A stretch of DNA of 52,542 bases from an uncultured Prevotella sp. Its GTDB lineage: Bacteria; Bacteroidota; Bacteroidia; Bacteroidales; Bacteroidaceae. Of this stretch, positions 42,673-50,772 are shown piece after piece. Below the pieces are notes generated by a model. That model had not been told where the DNA came from, made no database searches, and was given only the letters and a program-made list of their open reading frames with translations. Numbering within the stretch: the first letter of the stretch is position 1; every line of letters begins with the position of its first letter. The stretch covers positions 1 through 52,542 of the forward strand of contig USEC01000013.1 in assembly GCA_900553595.1 (NCBI GenBank), in the 5' to 3' direction. A program made the position numbers and the translations under genes.

Positions 42673-43116
42673 ACGCACTGATTTACAGACAGATAAAACC
42701 TGCGATAAAAACAAGGCTTCTTTGCGCTGCAAAGAAGCCTTGTTTGCGTTGTAAAGAAGTCTTGTTTGAAGTGCAAAGAAGCCTTGTTTTAAAAGTAAAA
42801 AAGTAAAAGGTGAAAAAGTAAAAAATTGAGAGGGTGAAAAGGTGAAAAGTTATGTCTTTCCATATAGCAGTGGAGCAAGAGATAGGAGGTCGAGCGTCTC
42901 GCTCGACAACACCACCCGGACAATTCATAATTGCTTCGTGTTGTCGAGCGAGACGCTCGACCTCCTAAGTTTACCCGAAGTCCCTAAAAAAAAATCAGAG
43001 GAGCCAAAGTCGTTGAAACCCAACCCACAATCTGCCTGAAACATGACTGTAAATGGTAATGGCTTTAACTTCTTTAACTCCTCTAACTTCTTTAAATTCT
43101 TAGAAAATCCGAATCT
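42673..43116. repeat. Composite intergenic region: modular element copy 7, A/T array, paired TCGAGCG hairpins
   Basis: A 444-bp gap between convergent genes. It holds modular element copy 7 (42707-42790), an AAAAGTAAAA array (about 42791-42850), then two oppositely oriented copies of the TCGAGCG-AGA-CGCTCGA hairpin segment (42884-42912 and 42938-42972) with a 25-bp loop, and a TTAACTTCTTTAACTCC run (about 43062-43100). The same parts occur in 11581-12022, also a convergent gap of almost equal size. No gene seen. Confidence 0.8.
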
Positions 43117-43773
43117 TTAAATCTTCCCGCCATAGCACAGGTCGCCGGCATCGCCGAATCCCGGCACGATGTATTTGTGCTCGTTCAGACCCGGGTCGAT
43201 GGCTGCGCACCATATAGTGGTGTCCTCAGGGAAAGTCTTTCTGATGTGCTCTATGCCCTCCGGCGAGGCTATCACGCACACGACGTGTACCTTCTTTGGC
43301 GTGCCTTTGGTGAGCAATGCCTTGTAGCCGAACTCCATCGAGCCGCCGGTGGCAAGCATCGGGTCGACGATGAGCAGCGTGGCGTCGTTCAGGTCGGGCG
43401 TGGCGAGATACTCAACGTGTATTCCCACCTTGGTGTGGGCAGAGTCGGTGTATTCGCGATATGCGCTCACGAAAGCGTTGCCGGCATGGTCGAAGATGTT
43501 GAGGAATCCCTGGTGGAACGGCAGGCCGGCACGGAAGATGGTGCCGAGCACGAGCCTGTCGGTAGGCACGTTCACCTTTGCGACGCCGAGCGGAGTCTCG
43601 ATGTCGCGCTCCTCGTAATCGAAAGTCTTGCTGAGTTCGTAGGCGATGAGCTCGCCCACACGCATGATGTTGTTGCGGAAGAGCAGGCGGTTGCCCTGAT
43701 AGTCCTTGTCGCGCATCTCCGCCATATACTTGTTGATGATGGAGTTCGACTTGCTGAAATCAATAATTTCCAT
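43117..43773 (-). CDS. upp: Uracil phosphoribosyltransferase
   Basis: 218 aa from the ATG at 43773 (the 47 codons upstream read as a Cys- and Ile-rich sequence, not family-like). PRPP-binding motif 'LLIVDPMLATGGSM' (about 131-144) and a C-terminal uracil-binding segment 'YIVPGFGDAGDLCYG' are diagnostic. It salvages uracil to UMP. A -7 box TAATTTTG lies on the minus strand at 43862-43855, about 82 bp upstream. Confidence 0.96.
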   Translation of the reverse strand: MEIIDFSKSNSIINKYMAEMRDKDYQGNRLLFRNNIMRVGELIAYELSKTFDYEERDIETPLGVAKVNVPTDRLVLGTIFRAGLPFHQGFLNIFDHAGNAFVSAYREYTDSAHTKVGIHVEYLATPDLNDATLLIVDPMLATGGSMEFGYKALLTKGTPKKVHVVCVIASPEGIEHIRKTFPEDTTIWCAAIDPGLNEHKYIVPGFGDAGDLCYGGKI

Positions 43774-43979
43774 AGATATTGGGTTTACGATTATTTGTTT
43801 GACAGTATGTTTGTCGGCACCTCCACATCGGCAGGCGATGTTCAAGGAACCGAGCAAAATTACGCATTTTTCCCCATTGTTTTGCAATATGCAAATTACA
43901 ATATTCAGAAACACTTGCCTTTTTCTGAATATTTAACATAAAAAAGGTTTAGACGCTTTCACATTTGTCGGACATAAAC

Positions 43980-44010
43980 ATTGTTATTCACTACTTTTTT
44001 CATAACTTTG
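43980..44010 (+). promoter_or_regulatory. pckA promoter
   Basis: ATTG at 43980-43983, 19 bp, then TAACTTTG at 44003-44010, matching TTTG-N19-TAnnTTTG with one mismatch. A 55-bp AT-rich leader precedes the ATG at 44066. The remainder of the gap 43774-44065 contains the upp upstream region. Confidence 0.7.
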
Positions 44011-44065
44011 CGGCGGTAAAAAGAAGAATTTAATAATTCACATCTAAATAAATATTTTTATAAAA

Positions 44066-45667
44066 ATGGCAAAGTTAGATTTGACAAAGTACGGCATTAC
44101 TGGTTCCACAGTAATCGCTCACAATCCGTCTTACGAGAAATTGTTTGAAGAAGAGACCAAGGAAGGCCTCAAAGGCTTCGAAGTAGGCCAGCAGACCGAG
44201 CTCGGCGCAGTGAACGTTATGACAGGTATCTACACCGGTCGTTCGCCTAAGGACAAGTACATCGTGATGGACGAGAACTCCAAGAACACCGTATGGTGGA
44301 CTTCTGAGGAGTACAAGAACGACAACCACCCAATGTCTGAAGAGGTTTGGGCAACGGTTAAGGATATCGCCAAGAAGGAGCTTTGCAACAAGAACCTCTA
44401 CGTTGTGGACGGTTTCTGCGGTGCCAACAAGGATACACGTATGGCTGTTCGTTTCATCGTTGAGGTTGCATGGCAGGCTCACTTCGTAACAAATATGTTC
44501 ATCCGTCCTACAGCTGAAGAGCTCGAGACATTTGAACCCGACTTCGTTGTTTACAACGCTTCAAAGGCAAAGGTTGCCGACTACAAGGAGCTCGGACTCA
44601 ACTCTGAGACCTGCGTTGCCTTCAACGTTACTTCTAAGGAGCAGGTTATCATCAACACATGGTACGGCGGTGAAATGAAGAAGGGTATGTTCTCAATGAT
44701 GAACTACTTCCTCCCGTTGAAGGGTATCGCTTCAATGCACTGCTCTGCCAACTGCGACAAGAACGGTGAGAACACAGCTATCTTCTTCGGTCTCTCTGGT
44801 ACAGGTAAGACCACTCTTTCTACAGACCCGAAGCGTCTGCTCATCGGTGACGACGAGCACGGATGGGACGACAACGGCGTATTCAACTTCGAGGGTGGCT
44901 GCTATGCTAAGGTTATCAACCTCGACAAGGAGTCAGAGCCCGATATCTACAACGCTATCCGCCGCAACGCTCTCCTCGAGAACGTAACTGTTGCTGCTGA
45001 CGGCAAGATCGACTTCGCTGACAAGAGCGTTACAGAGAACACACGTGTTTCTTACCCGATCTTCCACATCAACAACATCAAGGAGGGTTCTTCTGCACCA
45101 GCTGCTAAGCAGGTTATCTTCCTCTCAGCTGACGCATTCGGCGTACTGCCTCCAGTTTCTATCCTGACTCCGGAGCAGACTCAGTACTACTTCCTCTCAG
45201 GCTTCACAGCTAAGTTGGCAGGTACAGAGCGTGGCATCACAGAGCCGACTCCTACTTTCTCAGCTTGCTTCGGCCAGGCTTTCCTCGAGTTGCACCCGAC
45301 AAAGTACGCTCAGGAGCTCGTTAAGAAGATGAAGAAGAACAACGCTAAGGCTTACCTCGTGAACACTGGTTGGAACGGTACTGGCAAGCGTATCTCTATC
45401 CGCGACACACGTGGTATCATCGACGCAATCCTGAGCGGCGACATCGACAAGGCTCCTACAAAGCAGATTCCTATGTTCGACTTCAAGGTGCCGACAGAGC
45501 TTCCTGGAGTTGCTACAGAGATTCTCGACCCGCGCGACACCTACGCTGAGGCTTCTCAGTGGGAGGAAAAGGCTAAGGACCTCGCTGCACGCTTCATCAA
45601 GAACTTCGCTAAGTACACCACAAACGAGGCTGGCAAGGCTCTCGTAGCAGCTGGACCACAGCTCTAA
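44066..45667 (+). CDS. pckA: Phosphoenolpyruvate carboxykinase (ATP)
   Basis: 533 aa, normal length. Motifs: 'GIYTGRSPKDKYIV' near the start, P-loop GLSGTGKTTLS (about 246-256), 'LIGDDEHGWDDNGVFNFEGGC' metal- and nucleotide-binding loop and 'TGWNGTGKRISIRDTR' near the end. It interconverts oxaloacetate and PEP; in Prevotella and Bacteroides it works mainly in the CO2-fixing direction toward succinate. Codon use (GCT, TCT, GTT, ACA enriched) differs strongly from the neighbours' GCC/TCG/GTG style, as expected for a very highly expressed gene. Strong promoter and terminator flank it. Confidence 0.98.
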   Translation: MAKLDLTKYGITGSTVIAHNPSYEKLFEEETKEGLKGFEVGQQTELGAVNVMTGIYTGRSPKDKYIVMDENSKNTVWWTSEEYKNDNHPMSEEVWATVKDIAKKELCNKNLYVVDGFCGANKDTRMAVRFIVEVAWQAHFVTNMFIRPTAEELETFEPDFVVYNASKAKVADYKELGLNSETCVAFNVTSKEQVIINTWYGGEMKKGMFSMMNYFLPLKGIASMHCSANCDKNGENTAIFFGLSGTGKTTLSTDPKRLLIGDDEHGWDDNGVFNFEGGCYAKVINLDKESEPDIYNAIRRNALLENVTVAADGKIDFADKSVTENTRVSYPIFHINNIKEGSSAPAAKQVIFLSADAFGVLPPVSILTPEQTQYYFLSGFTAKLAGTERGITEPTPTFSACFGQAFLELHPTKYAQELVKKMKKNNAKAYLVNTGWNGTGKRISIRDTRGIIDAILSGDIDKAPTKQIPMFDFKVPTELPGVATEILDPRDTYAEASQWEEKAKDLAARFIKNFAKYTTNEAGKALVAAGPQL

Positions 45668-45699
45668 TAGAAGCGGAACTTAGTAAGTTTTCAGAATAA

Positions 45700-45736
45700 A
45701 AAAGGCTCGTTTGTACTCCAGTACGGCGAGCCTTTT
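45700..45736 (+). terminator. pckA terminator
   Basis: Arms AAAAGGCTCG (45700-45709) and CGAGCCTTTT (45727-45736) with an inner GTACT-CCA-(A)GTAC hairpin, followed by GTCTTTTA. Lies 32 bp after the pckA stop. Confidence 0.9.
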
Positions 45737-45771
45737 GTCTTTTATACACGCGGTAGCGTGCCGACACAGGC

Positions 45772-45984
45772 ATGCGCAACAAATTGGACACAGCCATGAA
45801 CAAGTATGTACGATACTTCTTTTCCGTAACAATCTTATCTGTCATCATCGTTGTTTTGAGTGGTATCTTCTTTCTTGACGACTGGGCACAGGCGCCAGTC
45901 GTAGGTCTTTCATTCGCCACTGCCACCGTTCTCTACGATTTTCTGCTTCACCGTAATGTGTTTGCAAGGAAGAAAAGGAAGTAG
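45772..45984 (+). CDS. Small two-helix membrane protein, unknown
   Basis: 70 aa (or 62 from the ATG at 45796, MNKYVRYFF). Two hydrophobic segments (about 14-34 and 38-59), separated by a short acidic DDW turn, and a basic tail (RNVFARKKRK) suggest an inner-membrane hairpin with the basic end inside. No family recognised. It follows the pckA terminator, so it has its own or no promoter. Real coding status is moderately supported by the hydrophobic pattern. Confidence 0.5.
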   Translation: MRNKLDTAMNKYVRYFFSVTILSVIIVVLSGIFFLDDWAQAPVVGLSFATATVLYDFLLHRNVFARKKRK

Positions 45985-46059
45985 ATGAAGAAGTGAAAAA
46001 ACGCGGAAAGACTTGCATTAATCAACTTTTATGTTTATTTTTGCCGAAAATAACAGTGT

Positions 46060-46272
46060 ATGCGAAAGAACGTTTTGGTAGAATTGCTTGAAAGCGGCGA
46101 TAAAGTCAGTCTTTATTCGCCACGCTTTTAGGGCGAGGATTATACGGAATTTGAGAAGTTTCTTCTCAAATATAAAGATACACATACGCAAGATGTGCAG
46201 ATACTTGTGAACCAATCTCAACGGTCCTCTTACATTTACTATAAACGAAGACGATATGGAGGAGGGACAGTT
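46060..46272 (+). pseudogene. Decayed toxin-like gene upstream of the HTH antitoxin-like gene
   Basis: An ATG at 46060 opens MRKNVLVELLESGDKVSLYS, then SPRF, an in-frame TAG (46129-46131), then GEDYTEFEKFLLKYKDTHTQ and a short end that runs in the same frame into the HTH gene. The N-terminal text resembles small Bacteroidales proteins of about 110 residues that I remember lying before HTH genes of this kind. Here it is interrupted by the stop and then appears to lack about half the gene (no conserved C-terminus before 46273). Family name is uncertain; toxin identity is inference from context. Confidence 0.5.
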
Positions 46273-46608
46273 ATGAAGACAAACGATATAATGGACAGCA
46301 TACGTCAGAGCACACCGGCAGATGTAAGCAAGCGCGTGGAGCTTTGTTGTGCCATTGCCAACAGGGTTTATGAACTGTTGGAAGAAAGAGGTATGACGCA
46401 ACGCGACCTTGCCCGTGCCATGAATAAGACCGAGACGGAAGTGAGCCGTTGGCTCAGCGGCACGCACAACCTCACCATTGCGACCATAGCAAAGATGGCT
46501 TCGGTGTTGGGCGACGACATAGTGATGCCGACAACTCCTCGTGGACGGCGTTACAGAGTGGTTGGTGCTACGGAGGATGCTATGGTTGCCGAGCCCGGTC
46601 TTGTATAA
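46273..46608 (+). CDS. XRE-family HTH regulator, antitoxin-like
   Basis: 111 aa from the ATG at 46273; a longer in-frame ORF from 46195 reads through the decayed upstream gene and is not preferred. The HTH covers about 41-75 (GMTQRDLARAMNKTETEVSR, then WLSGTHNLTIATIAKMASVL), as in HigA-type antitoxins. It is intact while its likely partner (46060-46272) is broken, so it may be an orphan antitoxin or a free regulator. A perfect 18-bp hairpin follows at 46663. Confidence 0.85.
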   Translation: MKTNDIMDSIRQSTPADVSKRVELCCAIANRVYELLEERGMTQRDLARAMNKTETEVSRWLSGTHNLTIATIAKMASVLGDDIVMPTTPRGRRYRVVGATEDAMVAEPGLV

Positions 46609-46662
46609 GTCTGTATTATAAAAGGAGGGTATCTTCCTTTTGCTTATGTCCCGTTATATTAT

Positions 46663-46701
46663 GCCAGAAGCCTTGTCTGCGATGCAGACAAGGCTTCTGG
46701 C
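46663..46701. terminator. Perfect hairpin after the HTH gene
   Basis: Arms GCCAGAAGCCTTGTCTGC (46663-46680) and its exact reverse complement (46684-46701) with loop GAT. Its core AGAAGCCTTGT is related to the modules of the 83-bp intergenic elements, so it may be a single-hairpin relative. It stands between the convergent HTH and PfkB genes. Confidence 0.8.
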
Positions 46702-46743
46702 GTAATGTGGATTGTATGTTCTGTGGAGCGGTGCAGCGTTGTC

Positions 46744-47664
46744 TTACGCCGTCACACACATTTTTTCGTATTCGGATATGCATGGCACGGCTTCGCTGTG
46801 CATTATGTCTTCGATGTCGTTGAGGCCGCGGTCGAACGGACCGTTGTGCTCAAGTTTCAGCGTACACATGGCGGCGGCGAAGCGTCCTGCCTCGTCGAAG
46901 GAGGCGTTCTGCGCACGGCAGTAGAGGTAACCAGCCGAGTATGTGTCGCCGCAACCCGTTGCGTCCACTACATCCTGCGGCCTATATGCCGGAATCTCGT
47001 GGAAAACGCCGTCGGCATATATCAGCGAACCGTAGCTTCCGAGCGTCACCACCACTTCCTTCACGCCCCAGTCGGCAATCTGGCGTGCGGCGGCACGCGG
47101 GTTGGTGAGTCCTGTTATCACTTCCATTTCGCGCTCGTTCACCTTTATTATGTCGGTGCAGGCAAGTATTTCGCGCTTGCCTTCCCAGTCTATCGCGTGT
47201 ACGTTCTGTCCCACAACCTCACGCAGATAACCCTGCGCATCTATGGAAATGCGGCCCTTGGTGCTGAGATACTTCACCACTTCGGGCGAGAAGTCGTCGC
47301 TGAGAAGCGATCCGAGGTGATAGACGCGTGCGTCGATGTCGCGCATTTCGTCGATGGTGAAAGGCTCGGCACGCTCGAGTACGCGCTGTGCACGCTCGTT
47401 CTGGTTGTCGCCATACTTGTTCTCGAAGAACACTGTGTGCTTGCTGGGGTAGGTGAGCACGTCGATTCCTGCATGGCGCATGTCATCCACCGACTGCATA
47501 TCGTCCTTGCCCAGCTTCGTTACAAGCTGGAACGACACTTCCTTGGGAAGTTGGTTGAAGGCGTATGCAAAGTAAAACGATGTTCCGCCAGCCATGTAAA
47601 CGGTGCTGCGCGGAGTGATGATTTTGTCCTTTGTAATGTGACCTATGCAACAGATGTCTATCAT
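46744..47664 (-). CDS. PfkB-family carbohydrate/nucleoside kinase
   Basis: 306 aa from the ATG at 47664 (MIDICCIGHITKDK), the usual start of the family and placed just behind an exact promoter. The C-terminal PfkB signature DATGCGDTYSAGYLYC (about 246-261) has the catalytic Asp in GCGD. An N-terminal 'MAGGTSFYFAYAFNQLP' segment marks the sugar-binding lid. Substrate cannot be set from the sequence; fructose-, ribose- or inosine-type sugars are possible. It has its own promoter and is downstream of, but separate from, the RluA-type gene. Confidence 0.88.
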   Translation of the reverse strand: MIDICCIGHITKDKIITPRSTVYMAGGTSFYFAYAFNQLPKEVSFQLVTKLGKDDMQSVDDMRHAGIDVLTYPSKHTVFFENKYGDNQNERAQRVLERAEPFTIDEMRDIDARVYHLGSLLSDDFSPEVVKYLSTKGRISIDAQGYLREVVGQNVHAIDWEGKREILACTDIIKVNEREMEVITGLTNPRAAARQIADWGVKEVVVTLGSYGSLIYADGVFHEIPAYRPQDVVDATGCGDTYSAGYLYCRAQNASFDEAGRFAAAMCTLKLEHNGPFDRGLNDIEDIMHSEAVPCISEYEKMCVTA

Positions 47665-47684
47665 TTTAGTAATGTTTTGAGATG

Positions 47685-47715
47685 CAAAGGTACTCCAAAT
47701 TGGAGATACTGCAAA
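47685..47715 (-). promoter_or_regulatory. Exact TTTG-N19-TAnnTTTG promoter of the PfkB gene
   Basis: On the minus strand TTTG (47715-47712), 19 bp, then TACCTTTG (47692-47685). The ATG at 47664 follows after 20 nt, so the leader is very short. This is one of two exact matches to the Bacteroidetes primary promoter in the window. Confidence 0.85.
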
Positions 47716-47747
47716 AAAAGAATTATCTTTTTTGGCTTGGAGGCGTG

Positions 47748-49445
47748 TTAAAAAAGCCCCTTTGTACCGTTTTCTGCGAGTTTTGGGCAACTTTCGACTC
47801 CGTTCATACCGAACGGTGCTTTGTCTTCAAAGGTCATGCGCTTCCCCGTCACAGGGTGTGTGAATGTTATTCGTGTAGCATGCAGACAGAGCCGTTCGGC
47901 ACGCTGTCCGTAGAGCGCATCGCCGTGTATCGGGCAGTCAAGTCCCTCGTTGTGGGCGCAGTGCACACGCAGTTGGTGCGTGCGTCCGGTGTGCGGTGTG
48001 AGTTTAACGAGGGTGCGTCGCCCGTCGGTGGCAATGATGTCATAGTCGGTCACAGCCTCCTTGCCGTGCTCATGGCTGACAGTTTGGCGTGGGCGGTCCA
48101 TTATATCGGGGCAGAGCGGCAGGTTTATCGTGCCGTGACGAGGCTGTCGTGGGACGCCGTCGAGCAGTGCGGTGTATTCCTTCTGCACCTCGCGTTGTGC
48201 GAATTGGCGTTGCAGCAGCGTGTAAATTTCGGCATTGCGTGCCACGAGTAGCAGTCCGCTTGTGTCCATGTCGAGGCGGTGTGCCACGAGGACAGTGCCT
48301 TCTTCGCCCCAGTGCCGCCGCATCAGTTCTGCCACGGAGGAGCGTTCCTCCTTGCCCGGCACGCTCAGCATTCCCTCCGGTTTCACCGTCACCGCCAGCC
48401 ATTCGTCCTCGTAAATTATCTCCATCTGCTTGCCGTTGTCTGTCGCCAGAGGGTTGTCGTCCACATCAAGACCCTGCATCATGTGTGTGAGTATGGGCAA
48501 ACACTTGCCCCGACAGGCCGGGTAGTAGTGCAGATGTCGGCGTATCTCGGTGCGTGGCGTGCCTCCCCACCAGAACTCTGCCATGCATACCGGATGCAAA
48601 TTGTTGCTGTATGCGTATTGCAACAGCTTGGGTGCGCAGCAGTCGCCGGCTCCAGCCGGCGGCGTATGGTGTACGGTGTCGCGGAAGATGTCGCACAGGT
48701 CGCGTTCCTCACCGCGTGCGTTCAGCATACGATATTGGCTGAAAAGCCATTGCTGCAAGGCATCGCTCATGTCGTGCCGCCTCTGTTTCAGCGTGTTTAT
48801 GCGTTCCTCCACCGCCTTCACGGGTGCTTCGTCGGCGGTGTGTCGTTCTTCCATCCGCTTGCGTACACGGCGCAGTTCGGCTTTTATGTGCTGGCTTTCG
48901 TGCTCCATTGCCGTCGCTTCTTCCGGTGTAATGGGGCGTGGTTCGGCACGGCGTGCGTCGCGTTGCGCCTTTTTCTCGGCTGCCGTTCGCCGCAGAAACT
49001 CTATTGTCGCCGCAGCTTCGGCATCGTGTCTGTGCATCGTTTCCAATGCCTCTGCATACTCACGACTGTTGCGCAGGGATTCTATTTCGGCGTTTATGGC
49101 GGAGATGCGTGTCTCGGTGCGCTTGAAGTGTCCGTCGGGTTGTTGAGCATCAAACACCGGAGGCACGAACCACTGCCAGTCGTTGCGGCCTGCAAGCAAC
49201 CCGGAATAGGCTGCGAGGAAACCCAAGTGAGGTGGCTTACCGCTTTCCGTTCCTTCGCAGTACTCCACTACAAGCACGCCGAACATCTTGCCTTCGACGC
49301 CGTCTTCGGGCAGCAGTCCGCTCTCCCTGATGTGGCGTTGCACCTCATCGGCGGCAAGACGGCACAGCGGATGCGGCTCGTAACAGAAGGGATAGGTGAA
49401 CTTTTCGGGTTTGCTTATGTCGGTATCGAGTGTGTGCAGAGTCAT
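47748..49445 (-). CDS. Long-form RluA-family pseudouridine synthase
   Basis: 565 aa. The C-terminal catalytic domain (about 345-565) has HRLDMDTSGLLLVAR (about 393-407) with the catalytic Asp and 'TGRTHQLRVHCAH' near the end. The ~340-residue N-terminal part is unusual: a short N-terminal globular segment, then a charged coiled coil (about 105-245, 'EALETMHRHDAEAAATIEFL', 'AELRRVRKRMEE', 'ERINTLKQRRHDM') and a region with two Cys pairs (about 275-330). Bacteroidetes have this long form. It probably modifies a uridine in rRNA or tRNA; the target is unknown. Confidence 0.9.
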   Translation of the reverse strand: MTLHTLDTDISKPEKFTYPFCYEPHPLCRLAADEVQRHIRESGLLPEDGVEGKMFGVLVVEYCEGTESGKPPHLGFLAAYSGLLAGRNDWQWFVPPVFDAQQPDGHFKRTETRISAINAEIESLRNSREYAEALETMHRHDAEAAATIEFLRRTAAEKKAQRDARRAEPRPITPEEATAMEHESQHIKAELRRVRKRMEERHTADEAPVKAVEERINTLKQRRHDMSDALQQWLFSQYRMLNARGEERDLCDIFRDTVHHTPPAGAGDCCAPKLLQYAYSNNLHPVCMAEFWWGGTPRTEIRRHLHYYPACRGKCLPILTHMMQGLDVDDNPLATDNGKQMEIIYEDEWLAVTVKPEGMLSVPGKEERSSVAELMRRHWGEEGTVLVAHRLDMDTSGLLLVARNAEIYTLLQRQFAQREVQKEYTALLDGVPRQPRHGTINLPLCPDIMDRPRQTVSHEHGKEAVTDYDIIATDGRRTLVKLTPHTGRTHQLRVHCAHNEGLDCPIHGDALYGQRAERLCLHATRITFTHPVTGKRMTFEDKAPFGMNGVESCPKLAENGTKGLF

Positions 49446-49544
49446 GTTTGCTTTGATGAAAGGTTTGTTCGTGGTGCTAAATTACAACTTTTTCGCCACT
49501 AATGCCCAATTCGTGCCGCACTTAACAAGAATAAACACCAATAA

Positions 49545-49576
49545 GTTGCGGTTTTCGCCTCTTTCCACTAACTTTG
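49545..49576 (+). promoter_or_regulatory. pyrE promoter
   Basis: TTGC (49546-49549; GTTG is at 49545-49548) 19 bp before TAACTTTG (49569-49576), followed by a 30-nt leader to the ATG at 49607. The -33 match is partial, the -7 match full. Confidence 0.6.
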
Positions 49577-49606
49577 CAATAAAGAAATCAACAAAAACGC
49601 AACATC

Positions 49607-50239
49607 ATGGATACATTAAAAAAAGAATTTGCAAAGAAGTTGCTTGATGTGAAGGCTATCAAGCTCCAGCCCAACGATCCGTTTACTTGGGCGTCAGGAT
49701 GGAAGTCGCCGTTCTATTGCGACAACCGCAAGACCCTCTCGTTCCCCGACCTCCGCACGTTCGTGAAACTACAGCTTGTACACACCGTTCTTGCACACTT
49801 CCCTGAGGCAGATGCCGTTGCCGGCGTTGCTACAGGAGCCATTGCCCAGGGCGCACTCGTTGCCGACACGCTCAACATGCCGTTCGTCTATGTGCGCAGC
49901 AAGGCCAAGGATCACGGCATGCAGAACCTCATTGAGGGCGAACTCGCTTCCGGTGCCAAGGTAGTGGTGGTGGAAGACCTCATCTCTACGGGCGGAAGTT
50001 CACTCAAAGCCGTTGCCGCCCTGCGCGAAGCAGGCTACGAAGTGGTGGGCATGGTGGCTTCCTACACCTATGGTTTCCCCGTGGCTGCAAAGGCATTTGC
50101 CGATGCTGGCGTGCGTCTGGAGACTCTCACCGACTACGACCATGTCGTGGCTCAGGCTCTCGCAACGGGTTATATCGCCGAAACTGATGTGGAACTCCTG
50201 CACGAATGGCGCAAGGATCCTGCCAACTGGAAGAAGTAA
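49607..50239 (+). CDS. pyrE: Orotate phosphoribosyltransferase
   Basis: 210 aa. PRPP motif 'VVVVEDLISTGGSSLKAV' (about 120-137) and 'GVATGAIAQGALVADTL' are diagnostic, with 'VYVRSKAKDHGMQNLIEG' holding the catalytic Lys loop. It converts orotate to OMP in pyrimidine synthesis. The SRPBCC gene starts 12 bp downstream. Confidence 0.97.
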   Translation: MDTLKKEFAKKLLDVKAIKLQPNDPFTWASGWKSPFYCDNRKTLSFPDLRTFVKLQLVHTVLAHFPEADAVAGVATGAIAQGALVADTLNMPFVYVRSKAKDHGMQNLIEGELASGAKVVVVEDLISTGGSSLKAVAALREAGYEVVGMVASYTYGFPVAAKAFADAGVRLETLTDYDHVVAQALATGYIAETDVELLHEWRKDPANWKK

Positions 50240-50250
50240 AAGCCGGCGGT

Positions 50251-50661
50251 ATGAGTACATTTGAAAGCAGCATACGCCAGATTCCGCATCCGCAGCAGAG
50301 CGTCTATGCCATGCTCAGCGACTTGGCCAACCTTGAACGCATCCGCCACCGTCTGCCGGAGGACAAGCTCAAGGACTTCAGTTTCGACTCCGACACGCTC
50401 TCGGTGAATGTTCCTCCGGTGGGAAGCATACGCCTCCGCATCGTGGACAGGGACGAACCGAAGTGCATCAAGTTTGAAACGGAGCAGAGTCCGGTGCCTT
50501 TCAACTTCTGGATACAGATTCTTCCCGTCACGGAGACGACGAGCAAGATGAAGCTTACCATCAAGGCCGACCTCAATCCTTTCATCAAAGGAATGGTGAA
50601 GAAGCCTTTGCAGGAGGGCATAGAGAAGATTGCCGACGCATTGCAGATGATTGAATACTGA
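50251..50661 (+). CDS. SRPBCC-family protein downstream of pyrE
   Basis: 136 aa from the ATG at 50251 (an ORF start at 50206 would overlap pyrE). Pattern 'STFESSIRQIPHPQQSVYAM', 'LSDLANLERI' and the C-terminal helix 'QEGIEKIADALQMIEY' fit the polyketide-cyclase/START-like (SRPBCC) fold, which has a hydrophobic ligand pocket. Ligand and role are unknown. It follows pyrE by 12 bp and shares its terminator (50723-50756), so they form an operon, an arrangement seen in other Bacteroidales. Confidence 0.85.
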   Translation: MSTFESSIRQIPHPQQSVYAMLSDLANLERIRHRLPEDKLKDFSFDSDTLSVNVPPVGSIRLRIVDRDEPKCIKFETEQSPVPFNFWIQILPVTETTSKMKLTIKADLNPFIKGMVKKPLQEGIEKIADALQMIEY

Positions 50662-50722
50662 TTTTTCTTCAACGGTTTGGACTTCTCCACTTGCGGAACT
50701 TTACAGTAAAAAAACATACAGT

Positions 50723-50756
50723 TAGCGGCAGTCGTATGGTTGCCGCTATTTTTTTT
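50723..50756 (+). terminator. Terminator of the pyrE operon
   Basis: Stem TAGCGGCA/TGCCGCTA (50723-50730, 50741-50748) with a 10-nt loop and eight T residues after it: a classic intrinsic terminator. Confidence 0.9.
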
Positions 50757-50772
50757 AAAACGTGGAATGATT

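Noticed and set aside
41521..42732. 403-aa ORF opposite the Na/Pi cotransporter
   Set aside because: Antisense to the conserved PhoU-like region; no family pattern.
46129..46131. In-frame TAG considered as recoded (e.g. pyrrolysine)
   Set aside because: No recoding signal seen, no other TAG-interrupted gene in the window, and the downstream part also appears shortened; gene decay is simpler.
46018..46467. 149-aa minus-strand ORF over the decayed toxin region
   Set aside because: No family pattern, while the plus-strand frame shows a protein-like sequence on both sides of the stop codon.
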